64,000 nucleotides of DNA from Roseiarcus sp963709655 (GTDB taxonomy: Bacteria > Pseudomonadota > Alphaproteobacteria > Rhizobiales > Beijerinckiaceae). How positions within the stretch are numbered: the first letter of the stretch is position 1; every line of letters starts with the position of its first letter. Where the stretch lies: NCBI GenBank assembly GCA_963709655.1, contig CAVPXF010000023.1:186001-250000 (forward strand), given 5' to 3'. The notes beneath the pieces were generated by a model, which did not search any database, was not told where the DNA came from, and worked only from the letters and a program-made list of their open reading frames with translations. Below, piece by piece: positions 45,507-54,394 of this stretch. The position numbers and the translations under genes are program-made.

Positions 45507-46709
45507 TCAACCCATGATGATGTCGCCAAAGAGCTTCCAGCTTTCGCCGTCGAATTGGGCGAGCTGCAGCTGGCGAATCGGGCTGTAGTTGGTCGGGGAG
45601 GTGTTGAGGACTATTCCGTTCAGCAGCATCGGAAGCTGCAAGTCCTTGAGGCTGGCGGCCTGCCTGAGCACGTTTTGGCGACTCAGATCGGCGCCGCACT
45701 GCTTGAGGACCTGCACCATGGTCTGCGCCGCCCCATAGCCATAGGAGGCGTTCAGGTCGATGTAATCCTTCGCTGTCAGGTATTTGTCGCTGAAGGCTTT
45801 CCATTCCTGAACGCCGGGGTCGTCCTTGAATTTCGCGTCGGTGACGTCCTTGCCGTAGGAGCCGGTGATGAGGCCTTTCGACTTGTCGAGCCCGGCAGGC
45901 TTCAAAACCGCCGCGATGGAGTAAGACACGTTGGAGACGTATCGCACCGCGTTCCAGCCGAGATCGGCGGATTTGCGGATCGCCTGCGCCGCGAATTTCG
46001 GCGTCGCGGCGATGATCAGGATGTCGGCTCCGGACCCCTGCAAGGTCACGATCTCCGAATCGACCGTCGGCTCGCTGGTCTCATAGGACGCTTCCTTGAC
46101 GATCATCCCTGACCTGACGCCGAGCGCATCCTTGAGGCCAATCAGGTAGTCCTTGCCGAAGCCGTCGTTCTGATAGAGCACCGCAATCTTGCCGTGGGGC
46201 TTCGTCGCCAGAATGTGCTTGCCGTAGATCCGGGCCTCGGTCTGGTAGTTCGGATTGAAGCCGATGGTCCATGGGAAATGTTCCGGATCGGCGAACACGG
46301 CGGCGCCGGTGGCGACGAAAAGCTGCGGGACCTTGTTATCGTTGAGATACTGCCGGATCGCGAGGTTCGGCGCGGTGCCGAGCGTCTGGAACAGGAACGC
46401 GACCTTTTCGTCCTCGACCAGCCTGCGCACCTGCTCGACGGTCTTGGGCGGGCTATAGGCGTCGTCGAGGCTGATCAGATTGATCTTGCGCCCGTTCACG
46501 CCGCCCTGCTCGTTGATCATCTTGAAATAGGCGGCCTCGGTGCGGCCGATCACGCCATAGGCCGACGCCGGGCCGCTGTAGGGCATGGTCTGGCCGATCT
46601 TGATTTCCGTGTCGGTAATGCCGGGCGTGTCGGCCCACGCGGCGCGCGGCCCCGCAGCGAACGCCATCGCGGCAGCGCCGGATTTTAGAAGCGAACGTCG
46701 AGTGATCAT
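45507..46709 (-). CDS. ABC transporter substrate-binding protein, Peripla_BP_6 type
   Basis: 400 residues. An N-terminal twin-arginine-like start (MITRRSLLKSGAAAMAF) ends near AAWADTPG. DTEIKIGQTMPYSGPASAYG and GGVNGRKINLISLDDAYSP are the entry blocks of the family. Together with the genes at 46764-50162 it forms the second Liv-type system of the window; here the binding-protein gene is at the 3' end of the set, unlike the first system. The ligand is not known. GGGAGG lies upstream of the ATG. Confidence 0.92.
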   Translation of the reverse strand: MITRRSLLKSGAAAMAFAAGPRAAWADTPGITDTEIKIGQTMPYSGPASAYGVIGRTEAAYFKMINEQGGVNGRKINLISLDDAYSPPKTVEQVRRLVEDEKVAFLFQTLGTAPNLAIRQYLNDNKVPQLFVATGAAVFADPEHFPWTIGFNPNYQTEARIYGKHILATKPHGKIAVLYQNDGFGKDYLIGLKDALGVRSGMIVKEASYETSEPTVDSEIVTLQGSGADILIIAATPKFAAQAIRKSADLGWNAVRYVSNVSYSIAAVLKPAGLDKSKGLITGSYGKDVTDAKFKDDPGVQEWKAFSDKYLTAKDYIDLNASYGYGAAQTMVQVLKQCGADLSRQNVLRQAASLKDLQLPMLLNGIVLNTSPTNYSPIRQLQLAQFDGESWKLFGDIIMG

Positions 46710-46763
46710 CGGTAGTCCTCCCTTTCTCGTCTTTTGCGGCGGCGAACGGCCCGCCGCCGCCGT

Positions 46764-47745
46764 TCAACGCGAGCGCGCCACGAACTTCGTCGCCGCCCGC
46801 AGCGCGCCCGCGACTCCGGCGGGCATGACGGCCATCGCCAGAATGAGAAGCGCGCCGTAGATCGCGCCGGGCAAGGCCTTGGCGCTCTCGCCGAAGCTGA
46901 CCGATAAGCTGGTCGGCGAGATTGGGCACGAACTCGATGAACAGAGCCCCGAACAGCACGCCGCCGAGCGAGGCGAGCCCGCCGACGACGATGCCGACCA
47001 AAAACGACAGCGACAGCGCCAGGCCAAAGCTTTCCGGCGACACGAAGCCGACCGCGATCGCGCTCAGGCCGCCCGCGACGCCGGCGTAGAGCGCGCTGAT
47101 GCCGAAACAGGTCGTCTTCATGAACGCGGCGTTGACGCCCATCGCCTCGGCCGCGATCGGCTGGTCGCGCAGCGCAATCAGCGCCCGCCCAATGCGGCTG
47201 GTGACGAGGTTGCGCGCCGCCGCGTAGAGGACCGCGGCGAAGAGCAGACAGACGAGGTAGAGCCACTGGTCCGAGCTCAGCGGCAGGGCGAACGGGGCGT
47301 GCGGCTTCATCAGCGACACGCCGCTCGATCCGCCCGTCCAGGCGTCGAAGCCCTTGAAGGCGAGGATCTGCGGGGTGGCGACGGCGAGCGCGAAGGTGGC
47401 GAGCGCCAGATAGAGTCCGCCGAATCGCAGCGCCGGAAAGCCGAACAGGAACCCGGCGCCGAAGCAGACGAGGCTCGCGATCGGGATGGCCAGATAATAG
47501 GGAACGCCGAGCTTCGCCGTCAGGATCGCCGCGCCATAGCCGCCGATGGCGAAGAAGGCGCCGTGGCCGAGCGAGATCTGGCCGTTGAAGCCGGTGAGCA
47601 GGTTGAGGCCGATCAGCGCAATGGCGAGGATCAGCACCTGCGCGCCCTGATAGAGGTGATAGCCGGAAGCCACGAACGGGAAAGCCAGCGCCGCCGCAAA
47701 TGCAGCGACCGTCAGGACCGTCCTCGGCGCGATCGAACCCGGCAT
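46764..47745 (-). pseudogene. livM: LivM-type permease, one frameshift near the 3' end
   Basis: The first frame reads from MPGSIAPRTVLTV through eight membrane segments to FIEFVPNLADQL; the correct end (SVSFGESAKALPGAIYGALL, AMAVMPAGVAGAL and AATKFVARSR, stop at 46764) is in the next frame. Taking out the base at about 46905 joins them into about 326 residues. If the shift were real, the last 45 residues including the final membrane segment would be replaced by a basic tail and the transporter would probably fail. TGFNGQISLGHGAFFAIGGY and IALRDQPIAAEAMGV mark LivM. Confidence 0.88.
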
Positions 47746-47747
47746 GG

Positions 47748-48620
47748 TCAGACCCTCGACGCGATCCGTCGGCCGAACAGGCCGGACGGGCGCCAGACGA
47801 GCACGCCGACGATGATCGCCAGCGCGACCGAGAGCTTGACCTCCGAGCCGACCACGTAGGCGCCCATCAGGTTCTCCAGCACGCCGACCGCAAAGCCCCC
47901 GAACGCCGCGCCGAACGGGTTGTCGATGCCGCCCAGCACCGCGCCGGCGAATGCATAAAGAAGGACGCCCGCCATCATGTTCGGATCGAGATAGACGATC
48001 GGCGCCGCCATCATGCCGGCGATCGCGCCGATCGCCGCGGCGAGCCCCCAGCCGATCGCCAGCATCCAGCCGACCCGGATTCCGACCAGCCGGCTCGAGG
48101 TCGGGTTCTGCGCCGCAGCCCGCATGGCGAGGCCGAGCGGGGTGAAGCGGAAGAAGGCGAAGACCAGCGCCAGCACGACGAGGCTGACGAGCACGGCGCC
48201 CAACTCGTGCGCCGACATGTAGCGCTGCCCGAACCAGGGCCGTCCGTCGAAGGGCGTCGGAAAATCGGTGACCGAGTAGCCGTAAAGCCAGCCCGCCAGC
48301 GCGTTGAAGATCAGCGCGAGGCCAATGAACACGATGACCGAGGCGAGCACCGGCGCCTTGGCGAAGGGGCGCACGATCACGCGCTCGATCGCCACCCCGC
48401 CGAGAAAGGAGACGACGACGGTGACGGCGAACGCCCGCCAGTAAGGCCAGCCGAGATCGGTCAGCTTCCAGGCGAAGTAGGTCGAGAACATCGCCATCTC
48501 GCCCTGGGCGAAGTTCACCAGTTGGGTGGCCTGGTAGATCATCACCAGCGCCAGCGCCATGATGGCGTAGACGCCGCCGAGCGCCAGACCCGACCCCACC
48601 TGTTGAAGAAACGCATTCAC
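47748..48620 (-). CDS. livH: LivH-type ABC permease
   Basis: 290 residues from a GTG start (VNAFLQQVGSGLALGG); GAAAGGCGG lies upstream. ALVMIYQATQLVNFAQGEMAMFSTY and the cytoplasmic loop GLAMRAAAQNPTSSRLVGI identify LivH; it ends RPSGLFGRRIASRV. An upstream in-frame ATG at 48665 overlaps the neighbouring livF and is less likely. It pairs with the LivM encoded next. Confidence 0.92.
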   Translation of the reverse strand: MNAFLQQVGSGLALGGVYAIMALALVMIYQATQLVNFAQGEMAMFSTYFAWKLTDLGWPYWRAFAVTVVVSFLGGVAIERVIVRPFAKAPVLASVIVFIGLALIFNALAGWLYGYSVTDFPTPFDGRPWFGQRYMSAHELGAVLVSLVVLALVFAFFRFTPLGLAMRAAAQNPTSSRLVGIRVGWMLAIGWGLAAAIGAIAGMMAAPIVYLDPNMMAGVLLYAFAGAVLGGIDNPFGAAFGGFAVGVLENLMGAYVVGSEVKLSVALAIIVGVLVWRPSGLFGRRIASRV

Positions 48621-48633
48621 GCGGGGCCGCCTT

Positions 48634-49350
48634 TCAATAGCCGAGGTAGGCGCGGCGCACCGCATCGTCCGAGCCGATGGCGTGCGAGGGGCCGCTCATC
48701 GCCGCCCGACCCGTCTCGATCAGGACCGCCTGACCGGCGAGGTCGAGCGCCAGCGAGGCGTTCTGCTCGACGATCAGCATGCTCATGCCCTCGTCCCGAT
48801 TGATCGCCGCCAGAATGCGAAAGATTTCCGCCACCACCTTCGGCGCGAGGCCGAACGACGGCTCGTCCAGCATGAGAAGCGACGGCCGCATGAGCAGCGC
48901 GCGGCTGATGGCGAGCATCTGCTGTTCGCCGCCCGAGAGCGTGCCGGCCTGCTGGCCCCGCCGTTCGGCGAGCCGCGGGAAATAACCGAACACGCGATCG
49001 AAGTCCTGCCGCACCGCGCGCCGGTCCGAGCGGACATAGGCGCCGAGGCGCAGGTTCTCCTCGACCGTCAGATCGGTGAAGGTGCCGCGCCCGTCGGGCA
49101 CGTGCCCGACGCCGAGGCGCGCGATCGCCTCCGTGCTGAGGCCGACGATCGGACGGCCCTTGAGCCGGACGTCGCCGTCGCGACGGATGAGGCCGGAGAG
49201 CGCCCTCAGCGTCGTCGTCTTGCCGGCGCCGTTCGCGCCGAGCAGCGCCGTCACCCCGCCCTCCTCCACCGCGAAGTCGAGGCCGAACAGGGCCTGGATC
49301 GAGCCGTAGAAGGCGTTGAGGCCCCGAACCTCGAGGATCGCGCCGGTCAC
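48634..49350 (-). CDS. livF: LivF-type ABC ATP-binding protein
   Basis: 238 residues. Walker A GANGAGKTT, Q-loop, signature LSGGEQQM, Walker B LLMLDEPSFGLA and VEQNASLAL are complete; LGVGHVPDGRGTFTDLTVEENL is the LivF mark. Its ATG overlaps the livG stop (49347-49350). Confidence 0.94.
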   Translation of the reverse strand: MTGAILEVRGLNAFYGSIQALFGLDFAVEEGGVTALLGANGAGKTTTLRALSGLIRRDGDVRLKGRPIVGLSTEAIARLGVGHVPDGRGTFTDLTVEENLRLGAYVRSDRRAVRQDFDRVFGYFPRLAERRGQQAGTLSGGEQQMLAISRALLMRPSLLMLDEPSFGLAPKVVAEIFRILAAINRDEGMSMLIVEQNASLALDLAGQAVLIETGRAAMSGPSHAIGSDDAVRRAYLGY

Positions 49351-50162
49351 GCCGCGGTCCCCAGATAGGCGCGCACCACTTCGGGGTCCGAGCGCACCCT
49401 TTCGGGCGTCCCGTCGGCGATGACGCGGCCGAATTCGAGCGCGACGACCTGATCGGAGACGCGCATGACGAGGTTCATATGATGCTCGACCAGCAGGATG
49501 GCGACGCCGCGGCGGTCGCGGATGGCGCGGATCTCGTCGGCCAGCGAATCGACCTCCTCGTGATTGAGCCCTGCCGCCGGCTCGTCGAGCAGCAGGAGCT
49601 TGGGCTCGATCGCCAGCGCCCGGGCGAGCTCGACGCGCTTGCGCACGCCGAACGGCAATTCGCCGACCGGACGGTTGGCGACGGCCTCGAGGCCGAACTC
49701 CGCGATCAGCGCGTCCGCCCGTTCCGCGACCCGCCGGCCCTCGCGCGCGGCGAACGGCAAGGCCAGCGCGTTGGCGAGAAAGCCGCCGCGCGCCAGCGCA
49801 TGCGCGCCGACCCGAACGTTGTCGCGGGTCGTCATGGTCGAAAAGAGCGCGACGTTCTGGAACGTGCGGGCGATCCCGAGCTTGGCCATCTCGTGCCGCG
49901 CGAAGCTGGCGACCGGGAGGCTGTCGAACAGGATCGTGCCCGAGTGCGGCTCGTAGAGCCGGGAGATGCAGTTGAAGAGAGTCGTCTTGCCCGCGCCGTT
50001 CGGCCCGATCAATCCGCAGATCGCGCCGCCCGCGACGCTGAAGCTGACGTCCTGCAGCGCAGTCACGCCCCCGAAGCGAATCGAGACGCCGTCGACCGCC
50101 AGCAGCGGGGAAGCATTGTCGACTTCGTCTCCGGTCTTGGCTTTCGCCTCGGCCAGCTCCAT
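49347..50162 (-). CDS. livG: LivG-type ABC ATP-binding protein
   Basis: 271 residues. Walker A GPNGAGKTT, IARTFQNVALFSTMT, the relaxed signature LPFGVRKRVELARAL and Walker B LLLLDEPAAGLNHEE are classic LivG. It is the first gene of the second operon (livG-F-H-M then the binding protein), preceded by a gene-free stretch that holds a duplicated fragment. Confidence 0.94.
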   Translation of the reverse strand: MELAEAKAKTGDEVDNASPLLAVDGVSIRFGGVTALQDVSFSVAGGAICGLIGPNGAGKTTLFNCISRLYEPHSGTILFDSLPVASFARHEMAKLGIARTFQNVALFSTMTTRDNVRVGAHALARGGFLANALALPFAAREGRRVAERADALIAEFGLEAVANRPVGELPFGVRKRVELARALAIEPKLLLLDEPAAGLNHEEVDSLADEIRAIRDRRGVAILLVEHHMNLVMRVSDQVVALEFGRVIADGTPERVRSDPEVVRAYLGTAA

Positions 50163-50502
50163 GGACCTTCCGTTCCCTCTCGTCGGTTTTTCAGCCGAGT
50201 CCGGGCGGCAGCATCCAAGTTTCCGGGGGGCTTGTCACGCGCTATATTGAGGTATTGCGTCGATCAGGGACGTCGGTCGAGGACAGCCAGGAGGCCGGCC
50301 TTGTCGACTTTGTCGGACCGCGACTTTCGAACGAAGTCCAAACGATTTCAATGGCTTGAGGTATGATGCCGGCGACTTCGCAGCCCACAACTCAATGTTT
50401 TCAAATGGTTATGCGGAGGTTGGGGCGCCGCGGCCTCTTCGCCCGGCGGCGGCCGCCTGTTCGGCCCCCCTTGTCACGCCCTTCATCGAGGCGCCGCGTC
50501 GA
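50163..50502. repeat. gene-free region with a duplicated hydrolase 3' fragment
   Basis: 50231-50340 matches 50471-50575, the 3' end of the hydrolase gene: both begin CTTGTCACGC, share CGTCGATCAGGGACG and follow with a diverged copy of the last 30 codons. The copy is too damaged to code. AACGATTTCAATGGCTT at 50341 recalls a string at 12509. The left part must contain the promoter of the minus-strand liv operon. Confidence 0.7.
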
Positions 50503-51273
50503 TCAGGGACGGCGCTCGAGAAAGGCCAGAACGCCGCCTTTATAGACCTTGTCGCCGACCGCGAGGTTGTGGTCGCGGCCGGGAATGTCGAGCGCCTCGG
50601 CGGTCGGCATCATGGCCGCGAGCTTATGCGGGTCGCCGGCGACCTCGTCGCGCGTTCCGACCGCGACCAGGGTCGGCGCGGCGATCGTCGCCATGCCCTT
50701 CTCGCTGACGGTCTGGCGCGAGCCGCGGATGCAGGCGGCGAGCGCCTTCAAGTCGCTCTTCGTCTGGTCGGCGAAGGCGCGGAACATCCGCTGCATCGGA
50801 TCGGTCAGGTCGTCGAGCGACGGCGCCTCCATCGCATCGGCGATCTTAACCGGCAGGCCGACGCCATGGACCAGCCGGTCGCCGAGGCCGCCGAGAATGA
50901 GCGAGCGGACGAGATCGGGCCGACCCAGCGCAAGGAAGGCCGCAATCCGCGCGCCCATCGAATAGCCCATCACGTCGGCCCGTTCGATGGCGAGGCGCCC
51001 AAGCAGATTGACCGCGTCGCGCGCCATCAGGTCCGAGCGGTAGTCGGCGGGCGCATAGAGCTTCTGGCTCGCGCCGTGGCCGCGATTGTCGAGCGCCACG
51101 ACCCGCCGCCCGGCCCTGGTCAGGGTCTGGACCCAGCGCGGGTTGACCCAGTTGATCCGATGATTGGAGGCGAAGCCGTGGATCAAGAGGATCGGCTCGC
51201 CGCGATCCGTCCCCTCGGACGGCACGTCGATATAGGCGATCTGAACGCCGTCGGAGGAAAAGGTCTTGAGCAT
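50503..51273 (-). CDS. alpha/beta hydrolase
   Basis: 256 residues from MLKTFSSDGVQIAYID. ILLIHGFASNHR is the oxyanion-hole segment, GYSMGARIAAFLAL the nucleophile elbow (Ser), TRDEVAGD the acid and IPGRDHNLAV the His, so the triad is complete. It resembles esterase or haloperoxidase-like members; the substrate is unknown. The ATG at 51345 is less likely because the fold starts at 51273. Its 3' end is duplicated at 50231-50340. Confidence 0.9.
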   Translation of the reverse strand: MLKTFSSDGVQIAYIDVPSEGTDRGEPILLIHGFASNHRINWVNPRWVQTLTRAGRRVVALDNRGHGASQKLYAPADYRSDLMARDAVNLLGRLAIERADVMGYSMGARIAAFLALGRPDLVRSLILGGLGDRLVHGVGLPVKIADAMEAPSLDDLTDPMQRMFRAFADQTKSDLKALAACIRGSRQTVSEKGMATIAAPTLVAVGTRDEVAGDPHKLAAMMPTAEALDIPGRDHNLAVGDKVYKGGVLAFLERRP

Positions 51274-51454
51274 CGCCGCTGGTATGGCCGGAGTCTTCGA
51301 ACGAAGCCAGCGGTTCAAATCCAACATTTGGCGCCCGGCCTGCACCGTGCGCCGCGCCCCTAGAATTCAACAACTTGAATGGTGCAGAATACAGGGGCGG
51401 AATGGAACCCGGTTTTTGCTCGCTCACCCAACGGGTTTTGCCGTACAAAAGCGC

Positions 51455-51715
51455 ATGACGATCACACTTCATCCCGATCAGGAAGCCAAGCTCAAAGCCC
51501 GCGTTGCGAGTGGCGACTTTGCTTCGGTCGAAGAGGCGGCGCGGCGACTTATTGACGAAGCTTTGGTCGAGCGCGCGCTTGAGGAAAGCGACGATATGGC
51601 ATGGGCGAAGCCCTATGTTGACGAAGCGCTAGCCGAGGTCGCGCGCGGCGAGGAGATTACGCTTGAGGAGCACAAGGCGCGCAACGCGGCAAGGCTTGCG
51701 GCGCTTCGCGGGTAG
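51455..51715 (+). CDS. ParD-like antitoxin
   Basis: 86 residues. MTITLHPDQEAKLKARVASG and FASVEEAARRLIDEALVERA form a ribbon-helix-helix of the ParD/CopG type; the C-terminal part (ARGEEITLEEHKARNAARLA) is the toxin-wrapping helix. The stop overlaps the ParE gene's GTG by one base (TAGTG at 51713-51717). Confidence 0.88.
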   Translation: MTITLHPDQEAKLKARVASGDFASVEEAARRLIDEALVERALEESDDMAWAKPYVDEALAEVARGEEITLEEHKARNAARLAALRG

Positions 51716-52027
51716 TGGCGCGCGTCATCGTCACTCCGTCCGCCGACGCGGATACCGCCGAGATCATTGCTCATCTTGACGCCAAGGCAGGTCATGGCGT
51801 CGCGGCCAAATACAACGCTTCCTTCGAGCTGCTTTACGACAAGCTGGCCGACTTCCGCGACAGCGGCGCGCCGCCGTCCCAAGGTCGGGGCGAAAATCCG
51901 CATTGGCGTCGTTTCCCCTTACATCGTAATTTACAAGCACACGGAGACCGACGGCGTCGTGAGAGTGCTTCGCATTGTTCACGGCAGCCGCAGGATCACC
52001 GGCAAGCTGATCCGTGGCGCGCCGTGA
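51715..52027 (+). pseudogene. ParE-like toxin, one frameshift
   Basis: GTG start at 51715. Frame one: VIVTPSADADTAEIIAHLDA, AAKYNASFELLYDKLADF. After about 51871 the correct reading moves one base: RRPKVGAKIRIGVVSPYIVI, YKHTETDGVVRVLRIVHGSR, RITGKLIRGAP, stop at 52025-52027. Dropping one base gives a normal 103-residue ParE, which inhibits gyrase or another growth target. If the shift is real the toxin is dead while the antitoxin survives. Confidence 0.85.
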
Positions 52028-52103
52028 TCCACGGCTACGCGCGAGTCTCGACCGACGGCCAGGCGTCACCGCGCAAGTGAAGGAATTGCGCGACGCCGGG
52101 CGC
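52024..52103 (+). pseudogene. N-terminal scrap of a serine recombinase (resolvase)
   Basis: VIHGYARVSTDGQ (52024-52062) is the catalytic start of resolvase/invertase proteins, with the active Ser in RVST. After a two-base slip VTAQVKELRDAGR (52065-52103) continues the same family. Nothing follows, so about 27 residues remain of about 190. It starts inside the ParE stop, a common arrangement when a toxin-antitoxin cassette rides with a resolvase, and marks a lost mobile element. Confidence 0.8.
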
Positions 52104-52166
52104 CAAGCGTTTGGCTTGAACCCCCAGCAAGCCCCATGCTGAAGAGGACCCTTGAGGAGCCGCCCC

Positions 52167-53171
52167 ATGAACAACCGTCAGGTCGTCCTCGTCTCGCGTC
52201 CTTCGGGCGTCGCGCAGGCGGAGAATTTCGCCATCCGGGAGGTTCCGATCGAGCCGCTCGCCGAGGGAGCCGTGCTCGTGCGCAACGAATTCCTGTCGGT
52301 CGAGCCCGCCATGCGCGGCTGGATCGCCGACGTCGGCAACTATTCCGCCCCCGTCCCGATCGGTTCGACGATGCGCGCGCTCGCTGTCGGGACCATTGCG
52401 GAATCGCGGCATCCCGAGTGGCGCGCCGGCGACGTCGTCACCGGCTGGTTTGGCTGGCAGGAATGGACCGCGGTCGAACCGGACGCCATTTTGCGCCGGG
52501 TGACCGAATCCGGACTGCCGCACTCGCTCGCCCTGGGGGTTTTGGGGATCAACGGCGTGACTGCGCTCATCGGCCTGACCGTCATCGGCGAGCCGAGGGC
52601 CGGCGAGACCGTCGTGGTCTCGACCGCCGCGGGCGCCGTCGGCTCGGCGGTCGGGCAGATCGCCAAGATCCTCGGCTGCCGCGCCGTCGGGATCGCCGGC
52701 GGCCCGAACAAGGCCGCGCAGTGCCGCGAGACCTTTGGTTACGACGCCGCCATCGACTATCGCGCGCCCGGCCTCGCCGATGCGCTCGCCGCCGCCTGCC
52801 CCGACGGGGTCAACGTCTATTTCGACAACACGTCGGGCGCGATCAGCGACGCCGTCCATCCCCGCCTCGCGGTCGGGGCGCGGGTCGTCATCTGCGGCAC
52901 GGCCTCGATCCCGTCGTGGGACCCGTGGCCGACCGGCCCGCGCGTCGAGCGCTGGCTGCTGGTCAAACGGGCCCGGGCCCAGGGCTTGATCGTCTTCGAC
53001 TATCGCGACCGGTGGGACGCTTCCGTCGCTGAGCTTGCGGGCTGGGTTCGCGCCGGACGCCTGCGCTACCAGGAGGACATCCTCGAGGGGATCGAATCCT
53101 GTCCCGACGCGCTCGCCGGTCTTTATCGCGGCGAGAACAAGGGCAAGCGGCTGATCCGGCTCGCCGCCTGA
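52167..53171 (+). CDS. NADP-dependent oxidoreductase, CurA-like MDR family
   Basis: 334 residues. The zinc-free medium-chain fold is clear: MNNRQVVLVSRPSG, EFLSVEPAMRGWI, the nucleotide motif STAAGAVGSAVGQIAKILG and GIAGGPNKAAQCRETFGYD, then FDNTSGAISDAV and GENKGKRLIRLA. This matches the CurA / leukotriene-B4-dehydrogenase group that reduces enone double bonds with NADPH. GGAG lies 8-11 nt upstream of the ATG at 52167. No partner gene is linked; it converges on the rbsC-type gene. Confidence 0.93.
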   Translation: MNNRQVVLVSRPSGVAQAENFAIREVPIEPLAEGAVLVRNEFLSVEPAMRGWIADVGNYSAPVPIGSTMRALAVGTIAESRHPEWRAGDVVTGWFGWQEWTAVEPDAILRRVTESGLPHSLALGVLGINGVTALIGLTVIGEPRAGETVVVSTAAGAVGSAVGQIAKILGCRAVGIAGGPNKAAQCRETFGYDAAIDYRAPGLADALAAACPDGVNVYFDNTSGAISDAVHPRLAVGARVVICGTASIPSWDPWPTGPRVERWLLVKRARAQGLIVFDYRDRWDASVAELAGWVRAGRLRYQEDILEGIESCPDALAGLYRGENKGKRLIRLAA

Positions 53172-53184
53172 GGCGGTTAGAGTT

Positions 53185-54204
53185 TCACCGCAACTCGATC
53201 ACCCGCAGGTAGCGGTCGCGATAGGCGTCGAGCACGACCGCTAGCACGATGACCGTGCCGATGACGATCGGCTTGACGTTGTCGCCGACGCCGAACAGCT
53301 GCAGTCCGGTCGAGAGAACCTGGATGATACAGGCGCCGACCAGCGTCCCGATGATCGACCCCTTGCCGCCCGAAGAACTCGTGCCCCCGATGATCACCGC
53401 CGCGATGGCGTTCAGTTCGTAGCCCACTCCGGCGATCGGGCTGCCGACGTTGAGGCGCAGGAGATAGACCATGGCAGCGACCCCCGCGGTCAGCCCGCTG
53501 ATGACGAAGGCCGCCACCTTGTAGGTGCGCGGATTATGGCCAGAGAGCCGCACCGCCTCCTCGTTGGTGCCGATCGCGTAGATGAAGCGGCCAAACACCG
53601 TGTATCGAAGGACGAACCAGCCGATCAGGATCACGCCGACGGCGATGAGAAAGATCGAGGGAAAGACGCCGAACACGATCAGGTTGCCGAAATCGATGAA
53701 CGGCTGCGGCAGGCCGGTGATGGTCGCATTGTCGCTGACGACGCGCGCCGCGCCGCTCGCGACGTTGAGCATGCCGAGCGTGACGATGAAGGAGGGAACC
53801 TTCCATTGCTCGACGACGAAGCCGTTGACGAAGCCGCATAAGCCCCCGACGCCCATGCAGCCGACGAGCGCCAGCGGAATCGAGACGGCGAACGGAAGCG
53901 ACGCGTTCGTCATGATGAGCGCGCCGACCACCGTGCAGAGTGCGAGCACCGAGCCGACCGAAAGGTCGATGCCGCCGGTCAGGATGACAAAGGTCATGCC
54001 GGAGGCGAGCACGGTGTTGATGCCGATCTGGACGAAGATCTTCAAAAAATTCTCCGGCGTCGCGAAATAGGGCGCGGTCAGCGAAAAGAAAATGACGATC
54101 AGGACGAGCGCGACCGCGACGCCCGCCTCGCGCAGGCCGAAGCGCAGGAGGTCGTTCCAGATGGCGGCGGCGCGGCCGCGCGCGGGCTCAGTCGCTTCGG
54201 TCAT
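53185..54204 (-). CDS. rbsC: ribose-type sugar ABC transporter permease
   Basis: 339 residues, about eight to ten membrane segments. GMTFVILTGGIDLSVGSVLAL is the diagnostic RbsC block, RFIYAIGTNEEAVRLSG is the ATPase-docking loop and IAAVIIGGTSSSGGKGSI the second conserved stretch. The sugar is unknown. It is downstream of rbsA-like and rbsB-like genes, but a 190-bp gap with a strong hairpin separates it from the ATPase gene, so expression may be stepped down. Confidence 0.93.
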   Translation of the reverse strand: MTEATEPARGRAAAIWNDLLRFGLREAGVAVALVLIVIFFSLTAPYFATPENFLKIFVQIGINTVLASGMTFVILTGGIDLSVGSVLALCTVVGALIMTNASLPFAVSIPLALVGCMGVGGLCGFVNGFVVEQWKVPSFIVTLGMLNVASGAARVVSDNATITGLPQPFIDFGNLIVFGVFPSIFLIAVGVILIGWFVLRYTVFGRFIYAIGTNEEAVRLSGHNPRTYKVAAFVISGLTAGVAAMVYLLRLNVGSPIAGVGYELNAIAAVIIGGTSSSGGKGSIIGTLVGACIIQVLSTGLQLFGVGDNVKPIVIGTVIVLAVVLDAYRDRYLRVIELR

Positions 54205-54273
54205 GGTAACTCCCGAGCTGAGCGCTGTTTGCCCATGCGACCTCGCGCCTCAAGGAGCGGCGCCACAGGCGAC

Positions 54274-54333
54274 GCGTCTCGAAGGACGCTCCAGCGGGCG
54301 CGTCGGCGTCATCTGGAGCGTCCTTCGAGACGC
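54274..54333. repeat. 21-bp perfect inverted repeat (large hairpin)
   Basis: Arms at 54274-54294 (GCGTCTCGAAGGACGCTCCA begins the left arm) and 54313-54333 are perfectly complementary around an 18-nt loop. Outside, CTCCTCAGGACGAGG (about 54347) extends a familiar dispersed element whose reverse begins CCTCGTCCTGAG, the same start as the 12253 and 12570 repeats. It lies between two genes of one operon and would form a strong mRNA stem. Confidence 0.85.
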
Positions 54334-54394
54334 CCGCGTCGCGGGCTCCTCAGGACGAGGCCGAGGGAAGACGACCCTAGTCCAGAGTTGCCGC

